A DNA stretch of 64,000 nucleotides from JAGOCV01 sp049445855 (GTDB lineage Bacteria > Pseudomonadota > Gammaproteobacteria > Burkholderiales > Burkholderiaceae_C), in contig NZ_JBMSDV010000001.1 in NCBI RefSeq assembly GCF_049445855.1, forward strand, positions 1,116,001 to 1,180,000, written 5' to 3'. Below the pieces are notes generated by a model that had not been told where the DNA came from, did not search any database, and saw nothing but the letters and a program-made list of their open reading frames with translations. The translations under genes were made by a program, and so were the position numbers. Below, piece after piece: positions 47,763 to 56,616 of the stretch; position 1 is the stretch's first letter; each line of letters begins with the position of its first letter.

Positions 47763-48838
47763 TGCAGGAACCTCCGCATGGCAAGACCGCACGACGTCAG
47801 GTACGACGGTGCTTCGCGACGCATTTTCTTCTCACGAATGCCGGAGCCCAGCTCCATGCCTTCGAAAGGGTCGACCAGCGAGCATGCGAACGAGGTGTGC
47901 TGGGTCACGGCTTCGGTCAAACCTTGCAACGCGGCAGAGCCACCGGCCACCATCACGTAGTCCACACGGTTGTAAGGCGTGGACGTGAAGAAGAACTGCA
48001 GTGCGCGGCCGATTTCCTGGGCCATGCTGTCCACGAAGGGCTTGAGCACACCGCTGGTGTAGTCGTCCGGCAGGTCGCCATTGCGCTTCTTGGCTTCGGC
48101 TTCTTCCATCGAGAAGCCATACTGGCGCACGATCAGCTGGGTCAGTTGCGCACCACCGAAGGCCTGATCGCGGTCATACAGCACTTCATTGTTGCGAAGC
48201 ACCTGCATGCTGGCGGTGTAGGCGCCGATCTCGAACAGCGCCACCATCGTGTCGGCGCCCTTGTTGGGCAGGTTCTCGATCAGGCGGGTGGTTGCCAGGC
48301 GCGACGCATACGATTCGACATCGATCACCACCGGCTTCAGCCCGGCGGCTTCCGCCAGCCCCTGGCGATCCTGGACTTTTTCCTTGCGGGAGGCGGCGAT
48401 CAGCACTTCGACATCGCCCGCGGAGGTGGTGCTGGGGCCGACCACGCAGAAGTCCAGGCTCACTTCGTCCAGCGAGAACGGGATGTACTGGTTGGCTTCT
48501 GATTCGACCTGGATTTCGAGCTCGGCTTCGCTCATGCCGCCGGGCAGGATGATTTTCTTGGTGATGACGGCAGAAGGAGGCAGCGCCATGGCCACGTTCT
48601 TCGTCCGCGTGCCGCTTTTCTTGACCACGCGGCGCACCGCCTCGGCCACTTCATCGAATTTCTCGACGTTGCCATCCGTGATCCAGCCGCGATCCAGCGG
48701 CTCGATGGCACAACGCTCAAGCACCAGGTTGCCGGCACCATCACGATTCAACTCCACCAGCTTGACGCTGGACGAGCTGATATCGAGGCCCAACAAGGGC
48801 GCTGGCTGACGGCTGAAGAACGACCCCAAAGAGATCAA
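47759..48838 (-). CDS. pilM: Type IV pilus assembly protein PilM
   Basis: PilM (359 residues) is an actin/FtsA-like cytoplasmic ATP-binding protein of the pilus alignment complex. Phosphate-loop segments LLGLDISSSSVKLVEL and MVALFEIGAYTASMQVL, and YVMVAGGSAALQGL, are present. The proposed start is a TTG at 48838 (reading MISLGSFFSRQPAP), five bases after GGGGGA; another TTG at 48856 is possible. It is the first gene of pilMNOPQ. The upstream promoter is unclear; TTGCTG and TAGCAT 17 bases apart on the minus strand (48898-48926) are a weak candidate. Confidence 0.93.
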   Translation of the reverse strand: MISLGSFFSRQPAPLLGLDISSSSVKLVELNRDGAGNLVLERCAIEPLDRGWITDGNVEKFDEVAEAVRRVVKKSGTRTKNVAMALPPSAVITKKIILPGGMSEAELEIQVESEANQYIPFSLDEVSLDFCVVGPSTTSAGDVEVLIAASRKEKVQDRQGLAEAAGLKPVVIDVESYASRLATTRLIENLPNKGADTMVALFEIGAYTASMQVLRNNEVLYDRDQAFGGAQLTQLIVRQYGFSMEEAEAKKRNGDLPDDYTSGVLKPFVDSMAQEIGRALQFFFTSTPYNRVDYVMVAGGSAALQGLTEAVTQHTSFACSLVDPFEGMELGSGIREKKMRREAPSYLTSCGLAMRRFLQ

Positions 48839-48949
48839 AACGGTCCCCCGAACCAACTTGTAACAGTCGGCAAAACTTGAGAATTCACTTGAATGCTAGC
48901 AGTAAGCCCCTTGTCCAGCAAAGAGTTTTCCCGATTCGGGGGTTTGCAA

Positions 48950-48985
48950 GCGTTGCCAAAAGCCGACGCTTTGGCGCGCTTTTTT
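48950..48985 (+). terminator. Orphan plus-strand intrinsic terminator in the pilM/ponA spacer
   Basis: GCGTTGCCAAA (48950-48960) pairs with TTTGGCGCGC (48970-48979) through ten base pairs with one bulged T and one wobble pair. The stem encloses a 9-base loop and is followed at once by TTTTTT (48980-48985). No plus-strand gene lies immediately upstream, so it ends either an unannotated short RNA or antisense transcription over pilM. It is 108 bases before the ponA -10. Confidence 0.6.
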
Positions 48986-49092
48986 CGTATCCCGACTCAC
49001 TTCATGCGCTGCATCTGGTCAGGACTCTCACGGATTCTCACCTTGCACTCTAAGGCGGTTACCGATTGAAATCCGCTCAGCGGCCAAATTTT

Positions 49093-49098
49093 TATAAT
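49093..49098 (+). promoter_or_regulatory. Consensus -10 element of ponA
   Basis: A perfect TATAAT. The best -35 (TTGAAA, 49066-49071) is 21 bases away, which is too far, so the full promoter is unproven. The ATG three bases into this hexamer is in frame with ponA but would be upstream of the transcript start. Confidence 0.45.
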
Positions 49099-49126
49099 GC
49101 TGGCGCGACTTTGCGCACACTTTTCC

Positions 49127-51598
49127 ATGCCCTCAAACAACTCCACAGGCGACGACAAACCCGCCGCCTCGCCCGCTGCCCGATCCGGCCTGATGTCCCA
49201 CTGGCTGGTCCGGCTGGCGCTCTGGAGCGGTGGCCTGGCCGTGGCCGGAGCCATCAGCCTGCTGGTGATCATCGCCGTGGCACTTTCGGTTGCGTACCCG
49301 AATCTGCCCGACATTTCAGACCTGCAGGACTACCGTCCCAAATTGCCGCTGCGTGTCTACTCCTCCGAAGGCACCCTGATCGGCGAGTTCGGCGAAGAAC
49401 GCCGAAACCTGATGCCGATCGGCGACATTCCCAAAGTCATGAAAGACGCAGTGCTGGCGGCGGAGGACGCCCGCTTCTTCGAACACGGCGGCGTCGACTA
49501 CGTCGGCGTGGTTCGTGCCGGCCTGGCCAACGTCGGCCGGGCCAAGAGCCAGGGCGCCTCCACGATCACCATGCAGGTGGCACGCAACGTGTACCTGTCA
49601 GCCGAAAAGACCTACACCCGCAAGATCTACGAGATCCTGCTGACTTTCAAGCTGGAACACCTGCTCTCCAAGGACCAGATCCTGGAGATCTACATGAACC
49701 AGATCTTCCTGGGCAACCGCTCCTACGGTTTTGCGGCCGCCAGCGAAGCCTATTACGGCAAACCGATCCGGGACATCAGCATTGCAGAAGCGGCGATGCT
49801 GGCTGGCCTGCCGAAGGCACCGTCGGCTTACAACCCGATCGTCAACCCCAAGCGCGCCCGGGCCCGGCAGATGTACATCATCGACCGCATGCAGGAGAAC
49901 GGGTTCATCACGGCAGCCCAGGCCGAAGCGGCCCGCAACGAGAACCTGAAGGTCCGCGCCGGCCCCGACGCATCGCGCCTGCACGCCGAGTACGTGGCAG
50001 AGACCGTGCGCCAGCTCATGTACGCACAGTACGGCGAAAGCACCTACACACGTGGCCTGAATGTCTTCACGACGCTGAATGCCACCGAACAGGCTGCCGC
50101 TTACAAGGCGCTGCGCCGCGGCATCATGGATTACGAGCGCAGGCAGTTCTACCGTGGCCCCGAAAAGTTCATCGACCTGCCCACCGACCCCAAGGAGGCG
50201 GACGATGCCATCGACGAAGTTCTCGTCGAGCACCCGGACAATGGCGATGTCATGTCGGCTGTGGTGCTGCAGGCCAGCCCCAAGGGCATTTCCGCCGTCC
50301 GCCAGAACGGTGAAGCCGTCGAGATCACCGGCGAAGGCCTGAAACCAGCCCAATCCGGTCTGTCCGAAAAAGCGGCGCCCAACATCAAGATCCGTCGCGG
50401 CGCAGTGATCCGCGTGGCGAAGACGCCCAAGAACACATGGGAAATCACCCAGCTGCCAGAGGTCGAAGGCGCCTTCGTCGCGCTCGACCCGCGCACCGGT
50501 GCCGTCCGCGCGATGGTCGGCGGCTTCGACTGGGACAAGAACAAGTTCAACCACGTCACGCAGGCCTGGCGCCAGCCGGGCTCGAGCTTCAAGCCGTTCA
50601 TCTACTCGGCGGCGCTCGAAAAGGGTTTCACACCCGCCACGGTGATCAATGATGCCCCTCTGTTCTTCGATGCGGGCGTGACCGGTGGACAGCCTTGGGA
50701 GCCCAAGAACTATGACGGCACCTTCGACGGACCGATGTCCATACGCCGCGGTCTGGCCAAGTCCAAGAACATGATTTCAATCCGCATCCTGCAGGCCGTC
50801 GGCCCGCAGAACGCGCAGGAATGGGTATCGCGCTTCGGCTTCGACACGGAAAAACACCCCGCCTATCTGACGATGGCGCTGGGCGCGGGGTCTGTCACGC
50901 CGATGCAGATGGCCACGGCCTATTCGGTTTTCGCCAATGGCGGCTATCGCGTCAGCCCCTACCTGATCACGAAGGTGACGGACCAGAAGGGCAAGGTCCT
51001 GGTTGAAACGCAACCGGGCCAGCTCGACGACAGCGTTCGTGCGATCGACGCGCGCAATGCCTTCGTCATGAACAGCCTGCTGCAGGAAGTCACGCGCAGC
51101 GGAACGGCCGCCCGTGCATCTGGCGCACTCAAGCGATCTGACATCTATGGCAAGACCGGCACCACCAACGACTCGATGGACGCCTGGTTTGCCGGCTACC
51201 AGCAGTCCGTGGCCGCCGTCGTCTGGATCGGCTACGACACCCCGCGCAAGTTGGGCGACCGCGAAACCGGCGGCGGCCTGAGCCTGCCGGTGTGGATCAA
51301 CTTCATGGAAACGGCCCTCAAGGGTGTCCCGGTCAGCGAACCGTCGGCGCCCGAAGGCGTGATGAATGTCGGCGGCGAGTGGTACTACAACGAATTCGGA
51401 CCCGGTGCCGGCATTGCCAGCCTGGGTCTGGAAGATCCGGCCGCAGCGGCTGCAGCCAACGGCATGTCGCCCGCTGCGCAAACGATGATCGGCGCGCCAC
51501 CCCACACGCCGCCGACGGCCACGCCCGGTGTTGCACCGCAACCTGCTGCTCCGCCTGCGGACGAGAAGAAACGCATCCTGGATCTGTTCCGCAATTGA
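49127..51598 (+). CDS. mrcA: Penicillin-binding protein 1A, bifunctional peptidoglycan synthase
   Basis: PBP1A (823 residues, ponA/mrcA) polymerises and cross-links peptidoglycan. A membrane anchor (about 26-53) is followed by the GT51 glycosyltransferase, with catalytic E113 in AAEDARFFEHGG and GASTITMQVARN. An OB-like linker comes next, then the transpeptidase with S486-x-x-K489 (PGSSFKPF), SKN (LAKSKNMISI) and KTG (YGKTGTTNDS). The Pro/Ala-rich C-terminus is disordered. It is divergent from pilMNOPQ, as in many gamma- and betaproteobacteria. The start at 49127 was chosen because an earlier in-frame ATG overlaps the -10 hexamer. Confidence 0.96.
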   Translation: MPSNNSTGDDKPAASPAARSGLMSHWLVRLALWSGGLAVAGAISLLVIIAVALSVAYPNLPDISDLQDYRPKLPLRVYSSEGTLIGEFGEERRNLMPIGDIPKVMKDAVLAAEDARFFEHGGVDYVGVVRAGLANVGRAKSQGASTITMQVARNVYLSAEKTYTRKIYEILLTFKLEHLLSKDQILEIYMNQIFLGNRSYGFAAASEAYYGKPIRDISIAEAAMLAGLPKAPSAYNPIVNPKRARARQMYIIDRMQENGFITAAQAEAARNENLKVRAGPDASRLHAEYVAETVRQLMYAQYGESTYTRGLNVFTTLNATEQAAAYKALRRGIMDYERRQFYRGPEKFIDLPTDPKEADDAIDEVLVEHPDNGDVMSAVVLQASPKGISAVRQNGEAVEITGEGLKPAQSGLSEKAAPNIKIRRGAVIRVAKTPKNTWEITQLPEVEGAFVALDPRTGAVRAMVGGFDWDKNKFNHVTQAWRQPGSSFKPFIYSAALEKGFTPATVINDAPLFFDAGVTGGQPWEPKNYDGTFDGPMSIRRGLAKSKNMISIRILQAVGPQNAQEWVSRFGFDTEKHPAYLTMALGAGSVTPMQMATAYSVFANGGYRVSPYLITKVTDQKGKVLVETQPGQLDDSVRAIDARNAFVMNSLLQEVTRSGTAARASGALKRSDIYGKTGTTNDSMDAWFAGYQQSVAAVVWIGYDTPRKLGDRETGGGLSLPVWINFMETALKGVPVSEPSAPEGVMNVGGEWYYNEFGPGAGIASLGLEDPAAAAAANGMSPAAQTMIGAPPHTPPTATPGVAPQPAAPPADEKKRILDLFRN

Positions 51599-51638
51599 GC
51601 GGCGCAAGACCCGTGGCGCACGGAAAACCTCTTTCCGG

Positions 51639-51980
51639 CTAACCTTCTCCGGCGGCCGGAAACACGAGGCTCAAACCTGACTGCGTGCTCGCCTGCCGCG
51701 AGAGGTTGGCGTAGAACTCGCCGTCACCCTTGGTGTCCATCCACTGCCCATCGACGAAACGGTAGTGGTAGCCGCCCGCGCGCGCGGCCAGCCACACCTC
51801 GTGCAACGGCTTCTGCAGGTTGATGACGATCTGGCTTGCATTAGCGAACACCAGCGTCACCATGCCGCCGACCCGCTGGTTGTCGATGTCCGCTTCGGTT
51901 TCGTCGTTGATGCGGTCGCAATGGGCCTCCACGGCAGCCAGCAGACGCTCGGCGTGGTCCATGAATTCAGGGTCGGTCAT
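51639..51980 (-). CDS. cyaY: Frataxin-like iron-sulfur assembly protein CyaY
   Basis: CyaY (113 residues) binds iron and modulates IscS-based Fe-S cluster assembly. The acidic N-terminal helix (TDPEFMDHAERLLAAVEAHC) and the conserved beta sheet segment ASQIVINLQKPLHEVWLAAR and GGYHYRFVDGQWMDT are clear. It is divergent from lptM with only 11 bases between start codons, so its promoter must lie inside lptM. Confidence 0.95.
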   Translation of the reverse strand: MTDPEFMDHAERLLAAVEAHCDRINDETEADIDNQRVGGMVTLVFANASQIVINLQKPLHEVWLAARAGGYHYRFVDGQWMDTKGDGEFYANLSRQASTQSGLSLVFPAAGEG

Positions 51981-51991
51981 ACAATTTGGCG

Positions 51992-52225
51992 ATGTTGAAG
52001 CTTCGTCAAATTCTATTCAGCCGCCTTGTCCTTGCCGCCGTCACGGTGGTTGCCGGCGTGACGGCCACGGGCTGCGGCCAGAAAGGTGCGCTGTACCTGC
52101 CCACCGAACCCGCCGCCGCGCAACGCGCGACGCTGCCCGAAGTGCTCACGCCCAACCGCACGCGCGATGCGGCCGGCTCCAGCCAGTCGACACAACCTGC
52201 GCCCGTCACCTCGCCGACCCGATGA
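51992..52225 (+). CDS. lptM: LPS translocon maturation lipoprotein LptM (YifL-like)
   Basis: A 77-residue lipoprotein. The signal peptide ends in a VTATGC lipobox with the lipidated cysteine at 28, followed directly by GQKGALYLP, the conserved LptM motif. In E. coli LptM helps oxidative folding of LptD. The ATG at 51992 is preferred over a TTG two codons upstream. It overlaps lysA by four bases (ATGA), the classic lptM-lysA order. Confidence 0.9.
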   Translation: MLKLRQILFSRLVLAAVTVVAGVTATGCGQKGALYLPTEPAAAQRATLPEVLTPNRTRDAAGSSQSTQPAPVTSPTR

Positions 52226-53514
52226 ACCCGTCCCAGATCTCCGCGCCCGGCCTTCCGGGCCAGCCCCATGTCGCCTATCGCAATGGCAGCCTTCACGTCG
52301 AGGACCTGGCGCTGGCCGATCTCGCGCACGAACACGGCACGCCGCTCTTCGTGTATTCGAAAGCAGCCATGTTGTCGGCCCTGGCCGCCTACCAGCGCGG
52401 CTTCGCCGGTCGCAAGGCGCTGATCTGCTATGCCATGAAGGCCAATTCCTCGCTGGCGGTGCTGCAGGTATTTGCGAGGGCGGGCTGCGGTTTCGACATC
52501 GTCTCGGGCGGCGAACTCGACCGCGTGCTGGCAGCGGGGGGCGACCCGGCCAAGGTGATCTTCTCGGGCGTGGGGAAGACCTGCGCGGAAATGCGCCGGG
52601 CACTCGACGTGGGCATCGCCTGCTTCAACGTCGAGAGCGAGGCCGAGCTCGAAGTGTTGAGCGCCGTGGCCGTACAGGCCGGCAAGACCGCACGCGTCAG
52701 CATCCGCGTCAATCCGAACGTCGACCCGAAGACGCACCCGTACATTTCCACCGGCCTCAAGGGCAACAAGTTCGGCGTCGCACACGAGCGCGCCCTGCTG
52801 GCCTATCGGCGCGCGGCGTCGTTGCCGGGTCTCGAAGTCGTGGGCATCGATTGCCACATCGGTTCGCAGATCACGCAGGAAAGCCCTTACCTGGATGCAA
52901 TGGACCGGGTGCTCGACCTCGTCGAGTCGATCGAGATGGCAGGCATTCCGATCCACCACATCGACTTCGGCGGCGGGCTGGGCATCGACTACAACGGCGA
53001 CACACCGCCGCAGGCCGACGCGCTGTGGAAGCAGTTGCTGGCCAAGCTGGACACACGCGGCTTCGGCGACCGCCAGTTCATGATCGAACCGGGCCGCTCG
53101 CTCGTCGGCAATGCCGGTGTGTGCTTGACCGAGGTGCTCTACCTCAAGCCCGGCGAGCAGAAAAACTTCTGCATCATCGATGCGGCGATGAATGACCTTC
53201 CGCGCCCGGCCATGTACCAGGCCTTCCACCAGATCGTGCCGCTGTCGCCACGCAACGAAGATGCATCGGTGTACGACGTGGTCGGCCCCGTGTGCGAAAG
53301 CGGCGACTGGATCGGCCACGACCGCCAGCTTGCTGTGCAGGCAGGCGACCACCTCGCCGTGCTGTCCGCCGGTGCGTACTGCATGTCCATGGCCAGCAAC
53401 TACAACACGCGCGCGCGCGCTGCGGAAGTGCTGGTGGACGGCGACAAGGTGCACGTCATCCGCGCACGCGAAACCATCGCCGACCTCTTCCGCCAGGAAA
53501 AACTGCTGCCCTGA
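52222..53514 (+). CDS. lysA: Diaminopimelate decarboxylase LysA
   Basis: LysA (430 residues) makes lysine from meso-diaminopimelate. It is a fold-type III PLP enzyme. The cofactor lysine is K73 in LICYAMKANSSLAVL. The HIDFGGGLGIDY glycine loop and EPGRSLVGNAG bind the phosphate, and GPVCESGDW carries the catalytic cysteine. Start and coupling to lptM are clear. It converges with msrQ across 45 bases without an obvious terminator. Confidence 0.97.
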   Translation: MNPSQISAPGLPGQPHVAYRNGSLHVEDLALADLAHEHGTPLFVYSKAAMLSALAAYQRGFAGRKALICYAMKANSSLAVLQVFARAGCGFDIVSGGELDRVLAAGGDPAKVIFSGVGKTCAEMRRALDVGIACFNVESEAELEVLSAVAVQAGKTARVSIRVNPNVDPKTHPYISTGLKGNKFGVAHERALLAYRRAASLPGLEVVGIDCHIGSQITQESPYLDAMDRVLDLVESIEMAGIPIHHIDFGGGLGIDYNGDTPPQADALWKQLLAKLDTRGFGDRQFMIEPGRSLVGNAGVCLTEVLYLKPGEQKNFCIIDAAMNDLPRPAMYQAFHQIVPLSPRNEDASVYDVVGPVCESGDWIGHDRQLAVQAGDHLAVLSAGAYCMSMASNYNTRARAAEVLVDGDKVHVIRARETIADLFRQEKLLP

Positions 53515-53559
53515 GGCCGTTGGTGCAAGGCCTGATACGCGTCCATCCGCAACGCGGTC

Positions 53560-54180
53560 TCACTGGCGCGGTCTGGCCCGCGGTCCCCATGCTTGCCACG
53601 CACGCCAGCCCAGCAGCACGCCGATGATCACGGCGTAGATGGCGACTTCGCCGAAGTTGTTCTTGCTCGCGCGCATCCAGAAGAAATGCAGCAGCCCGAG
53701 CCCGGCGATCACGTAGACCAGCCGGTGCAACCGCTGCCAGCGCTGCGGCCCCAGCGCGCGGATCGCGCGATTGAACGACGTCGCCGCCAGCGGCGTGAGC
53801 AGCACGAAGGCTGCGAAGCCCACCAGGATGAATGGCCGCTTCACAATGTCGCGCGCGATGTCTTCGATCTCGAAGCCCATGTCGAACCACGCGTACGACA
53901 CCAGATGCAGCACCACGTAAAAATAGGCGAACAGGCCCAGCATCCGGCGGAAACGCGCAAACGCCGGTGTTCGCGTCATCACACGCAGCGGCGTGACGGC
54001 CAGGCCGATGCACAGGAAGCGGAGCGTCCAGTCACCGGTCGAGCGGATCAGGTATTCGGCAGGGTTCGCGCCCAGCGCATCGGCAAACGCGCCATACACC
54101 AGCCACGCGAACGGCAGCAGCGCGAGCGCGAAAACAAGTGGCTTTGCAGCCGGATGCAGCAGCACCTTGGCAGGCTGCAT
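53560..54180 (-). CDS. msrQ: Heme-binding membrane subunit MsrQ
   Basis: MsrQ (206 residues) is a six-helix b-type cytochrome of the ferric-reductase-like family. It passes electrons from the quinone pool to periplasmic MsrP. Histidines in FYVVLHLVSYAW, RLHRLVYVIAGL and GLLHFFWMRAS are likely heme ligands. RSTGDWTLRFLCIGLAVTPL is a family segment. Its ATG overlaps the msrP stop by one base (TGATG). Confidence 0.94.
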   Translation of the reverse strand: MQPAKVLLHPAAKPLVFALALLPFAWLVYGAFADALGANPAEYLIRSTGDWTLRFLCIGLAVTPLRVMTRTPAFARFRRMLGLFAYFYVVLHLVSYAWFDMGFEIEDIARDIVKRPFILVGFAAFVLLTPLAATSFNRAIRALGPQRWQRLHRLVYVIAGLGLLHFFWMRASKNNFGEVAIYAVIIGVLLGWRAWQAWGPRARPRQ

Positions 54181-55181
54181 CAGTAGAACTTCTTGAGATC
54201 CATGCCGGCGTAAAGCTGGCCGACCTGCGCTTCATAGCCGTTGAACATCAGCGTCTTGTGACGCTTGGCGAACAGCCCGCCGCCGTCACCGATGCGCCGC
54301 TCCGTCGCCTGCGACCAGCGCGGATGGTCGACGTTCGGATTCACATTCGAATAGAAGCCGTATTCCTGTGACGCCGCCTTGTTCCATGCCGTCGGGGGCT
54401 CTTTCTCGACGAAGCGGATCTTCACCAGCGACTTGGCCGACTTGAAGCCGTACTTCCACGGCACCACCAGACGCACCGGCGCACCATTCTGGTTGGGGAG
54501 CACCTCACCGTACATGCCGAAGGACAGCAGCGTGAGCGGATGCATCGCTTCGTCCATGCGCAGGCCTTCGACGTAGGGCCATTCGAGCACGCGTGAACCG
54601 ACGAAAGGCATGGTCTTCGGATCGGCCAGCGTCACGAACTCGACGTACTTCGCATTGCCCTGCGGTTCCACCTTCTTGATGAGTTCCGACAATGAATAGC
54701 CCGTCCAGGGAATCACCATCGACCAGCCTTCCACGCAACGCAAACGGTAGATGCGTTCCTCCTGCGCGCTGAGCTTGACGAGGTCTTCGAGCGAATACTT
54801 GCCCGGCTTCTTCACCAGGCCTTCGATCTCCACCGTCCACGGCGAGGTCTTGAGGGTGTGCGCGTTCTTCGCTGGGTCGGCCTTGTCGGTGCCGAATTCG
54901 TAGAAGTTGTTGTAGGTGCTGGCGTCCTTGTAATCGGTGATCTTTTCCATCGTCACCGCACCGGCCACCGACGTCTTGCCACCCGCCAGCGCCGCCAGTT
55001 TGCCCGGGCGCTGCACCTGCTGGGCGAAGGCCTCGCGGCCGGCCCACGTGGCGAGCGCGGCACCGGCGACGCCCGTCGCCATCAGCTTGATCAGGTCCCG
55101 CCGGCCTTCATAGACGGCGCGCGAGGTGATCTCGCTGGACTGCGGATGGACAAATCCCTTGTCTCGGGCACTAATCAGCAT
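54180..55181 (-). CDS. msrP: Periplasmic methionine sulfoxide reductase catalytic subunit MsrP
   Basis: MsrP (333 residues) is a molybdopterin enzyme that repairs oxidised methionines in periplasmic proteins. A twin-arginine signal (R27-R28 in EGRRDLIKLMATG, cleavage near AFA-QQ at 53) marks it as a Tat client; tatABC is in this window. The molybdenum cysteine is C149 in YRLRCVEGWSM. The ATG at 55181 is preceded by AGGTGA. The leader contains a 7-bp hairpin (55206-55212 with 55224-55230). Confidence 0.95.
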   Translation of the reverse strand: MLISARDKGFVHPQSSEITSRAVYEGRRDLIKLMATGVAGAALATWAGREAFAQQVQRPGKLAALAGGKTSVAGAVTMEKITDYKDASTYNNFYEFGTDKADPAKNAHTLKTSPWTVEIEGLVKKPGKYSLEDLVKLSAQEERIYRLRCVEGWSMVIPWTGYSLSELIKKVEPQGNAKYVEFVTLADPKTMPFVGSRVLEWPYVEGLRMDEAMHPLTLLSFGMYGEVLPNQNGAPVRLVVPWKYGFKSAKSLVKIRFVEKEPPTAWNKAASQEYGFYSNVNPNVDHPRWSQATERRIGDGGGLFAKRHKTLMFNGYEAQVGQLYAGMDLKKFY

Positions 55182-55296
55182 GCTGTCACCTCGTTGTGTG
55201 CGGTTGTGGGCGTTCGATGTATCCGCCCACCTTAAGTTCGTCTGCAAAGCCCAGTGGGTTACACGGGATTGTGACGAATGTCGCACACAGGCAGTT

Positions 55297-56616
55297 TCAG
55301 AGCTCTCCGTAGCTGTGCAGACCCGACAGGAACATGTTGACGCCCAGGAAGGCGAAGGTGGTGATCGCCAGCCCGACCAGGGCCCACCACGATGCCACTG
55401 CACCCCGCAGCCCCTTCATGAGCCGCATGTGCAGCCAGGCCGCGTAGTTGAGCCAGACGATCAGGGCCCAGGTTTCCTTCGGGTCCCAGCTCCAGTAGCC
55501 GCCCCAGGCCTCCGCCGCCCACAGCGCGCCCAGCACGGTGGCGATGGTGAAGAAGGCGAAGCCCACGGCGATGGCCTTGTACATCACGTCGTCCAGCACC
55601 TCGAATGACGGCAGCCGCTCCGCGATGCGGCGCCGGCCCAGGAGGATGCCACCTGCAATGAGCGCCGACACGATCGCATAGCCTACCCAGTAGCTGCCAC
55701 CGGCTTCGGCGATGCCGCGCTGGCGGAAGGCGATGGGCACGAAGCAGAGCGCGACGCCCAGGATCCAGATCGGCGTGAGCTTGTACAGGCGCGTCTCGGC
55801 GGCCTGCTGCTTGATCAGGTAGGCGAAAGCCACCATCGCCGCGAGGGCGAAAGTGCCGTAACCGATGAAATTGGCGGGCACATGCAGCTTCATCCACCAG
55901 CTCTGGAGCGCAGGCACCAGCGGCTGGATTTCATGCGCCTCGCGCACCAGCGTGTACCAGAGCAGGAAGCCGACCGCAGCGCTCACCACCAGCATCACGA
56001 ACGCACCGAGCGAACGCGTCCTGTATTGCGCTTCGTAGTAGAGGTAGAACAGGGCCGTCATCCAGCAGAACAGCACGAACACCTCGTACAGGTTGCTCAC
56101 CGGGATGTGGCCGATGTCCGGGCCGATCTGGTGGCTCTCGTACCAGCGCACCATGGTGCCGATGAGCGCCATGGTCACGGCCGCCCAGACGATCTTCGAG
56201 CCGAGCAGTTCCATCGTGTCGGCCTGGCCGCGCGCGAACATGCCGATCCAGTAGAACACCGTGCTCATGAAGAACAGCACGCTCATCCACAGGATGGCCG
56301 ACTGGCTGGAGAGGAAATACTTGAGCCAGAACACCGTGTCCGCACGCGCGAGATCGCCCTGATACGCGAAGATGGCCGCGATGGCGGCAGCCGCCACCCC
56401 CAGCATCAGCGCGCGCAGCGGTCGCCAGAACCAGCCCAGCCAGATGAGCGTGGGAATGGTGCCCACGAGGATGGCCTTCTCATAGCCGTCCATCGACGCG
56501 CTGTAGCGCGACAGCGCGAACAGGCCCCCCACGATGACCAGCGCGGCAAACACCCAGTCGAACGTGGTGCGGCGCGCGAAATAGCCTTCGTTGAGCGTGA
56601 TCGTCGCGATGTTCAT
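55297..56616 (-). CDS. ccsB: Cytochrome c biogenesis protein CcsB (CcsA/ResC-type)
   Basis: A 439-residue membrane protein of the system II cytochrome c maturation pathway, which exports and ligates heme. The periplasmic WWD heme-binding motif appears as AWGGYWSWDPKETWALIVWL. About eight membrane helices and the flanking histidines are present. The start overlaps the ccs1/ResB stop by four bases. Naming of this family (CcsA, ResC, CcsB) varies between databases. Confidence 0.93.
   Translation of the reverse strand: MNIATITLNEGYFARRTTFDWVFAALVIVGGLFALSRYSASMDGYEKAILVGTIPTLIWLGWFWRPLRALMLGVAAAAIAAIFAYQGDLARADTVFWLKYFLSSQSAILWMSVLFFMSTVFYWIGMFARGQADTMELLGSKIVWAAVTMALIGTMVRWYESHQIGPDIGHIPVSNLYEVFVLFCWMTALFYLYYEAQYRTRSLGAFVMLVVSAAVGFLLWYTLVREAHEIQPLVPALQSWWMKLHVPANFIGYGTFALAAMVAFAYLIKQQAAETRLYKLTPIWILGVALCFVPIAFRQRGIAEAGGSYWVGYAIVSALIAGGILLGRRRIAERLPSFEVLDDVMYKAIAVGFAFFTIATVLGALWAAEAWGGYWSWDPKETWALIVWLNYAAWLHMRLMKGLRGAVASWWALVGLAITTFAFLGVNMFLSGLHSYGEL

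Noticed and set aside
49097..49126. ponA start at the ATG ten codons upstream
   Set aside because: That ATG lies inside the TATAAT hexamer, so it would precede the transcript start if this -10 is used.
51633..51661. TTCCGGC/GCCGGAA inverted repeat after ponA as a terminator
   Set aside because: It has a short stem, a 15-base loop and no T-tract, and it overlaps the end of cyaY.
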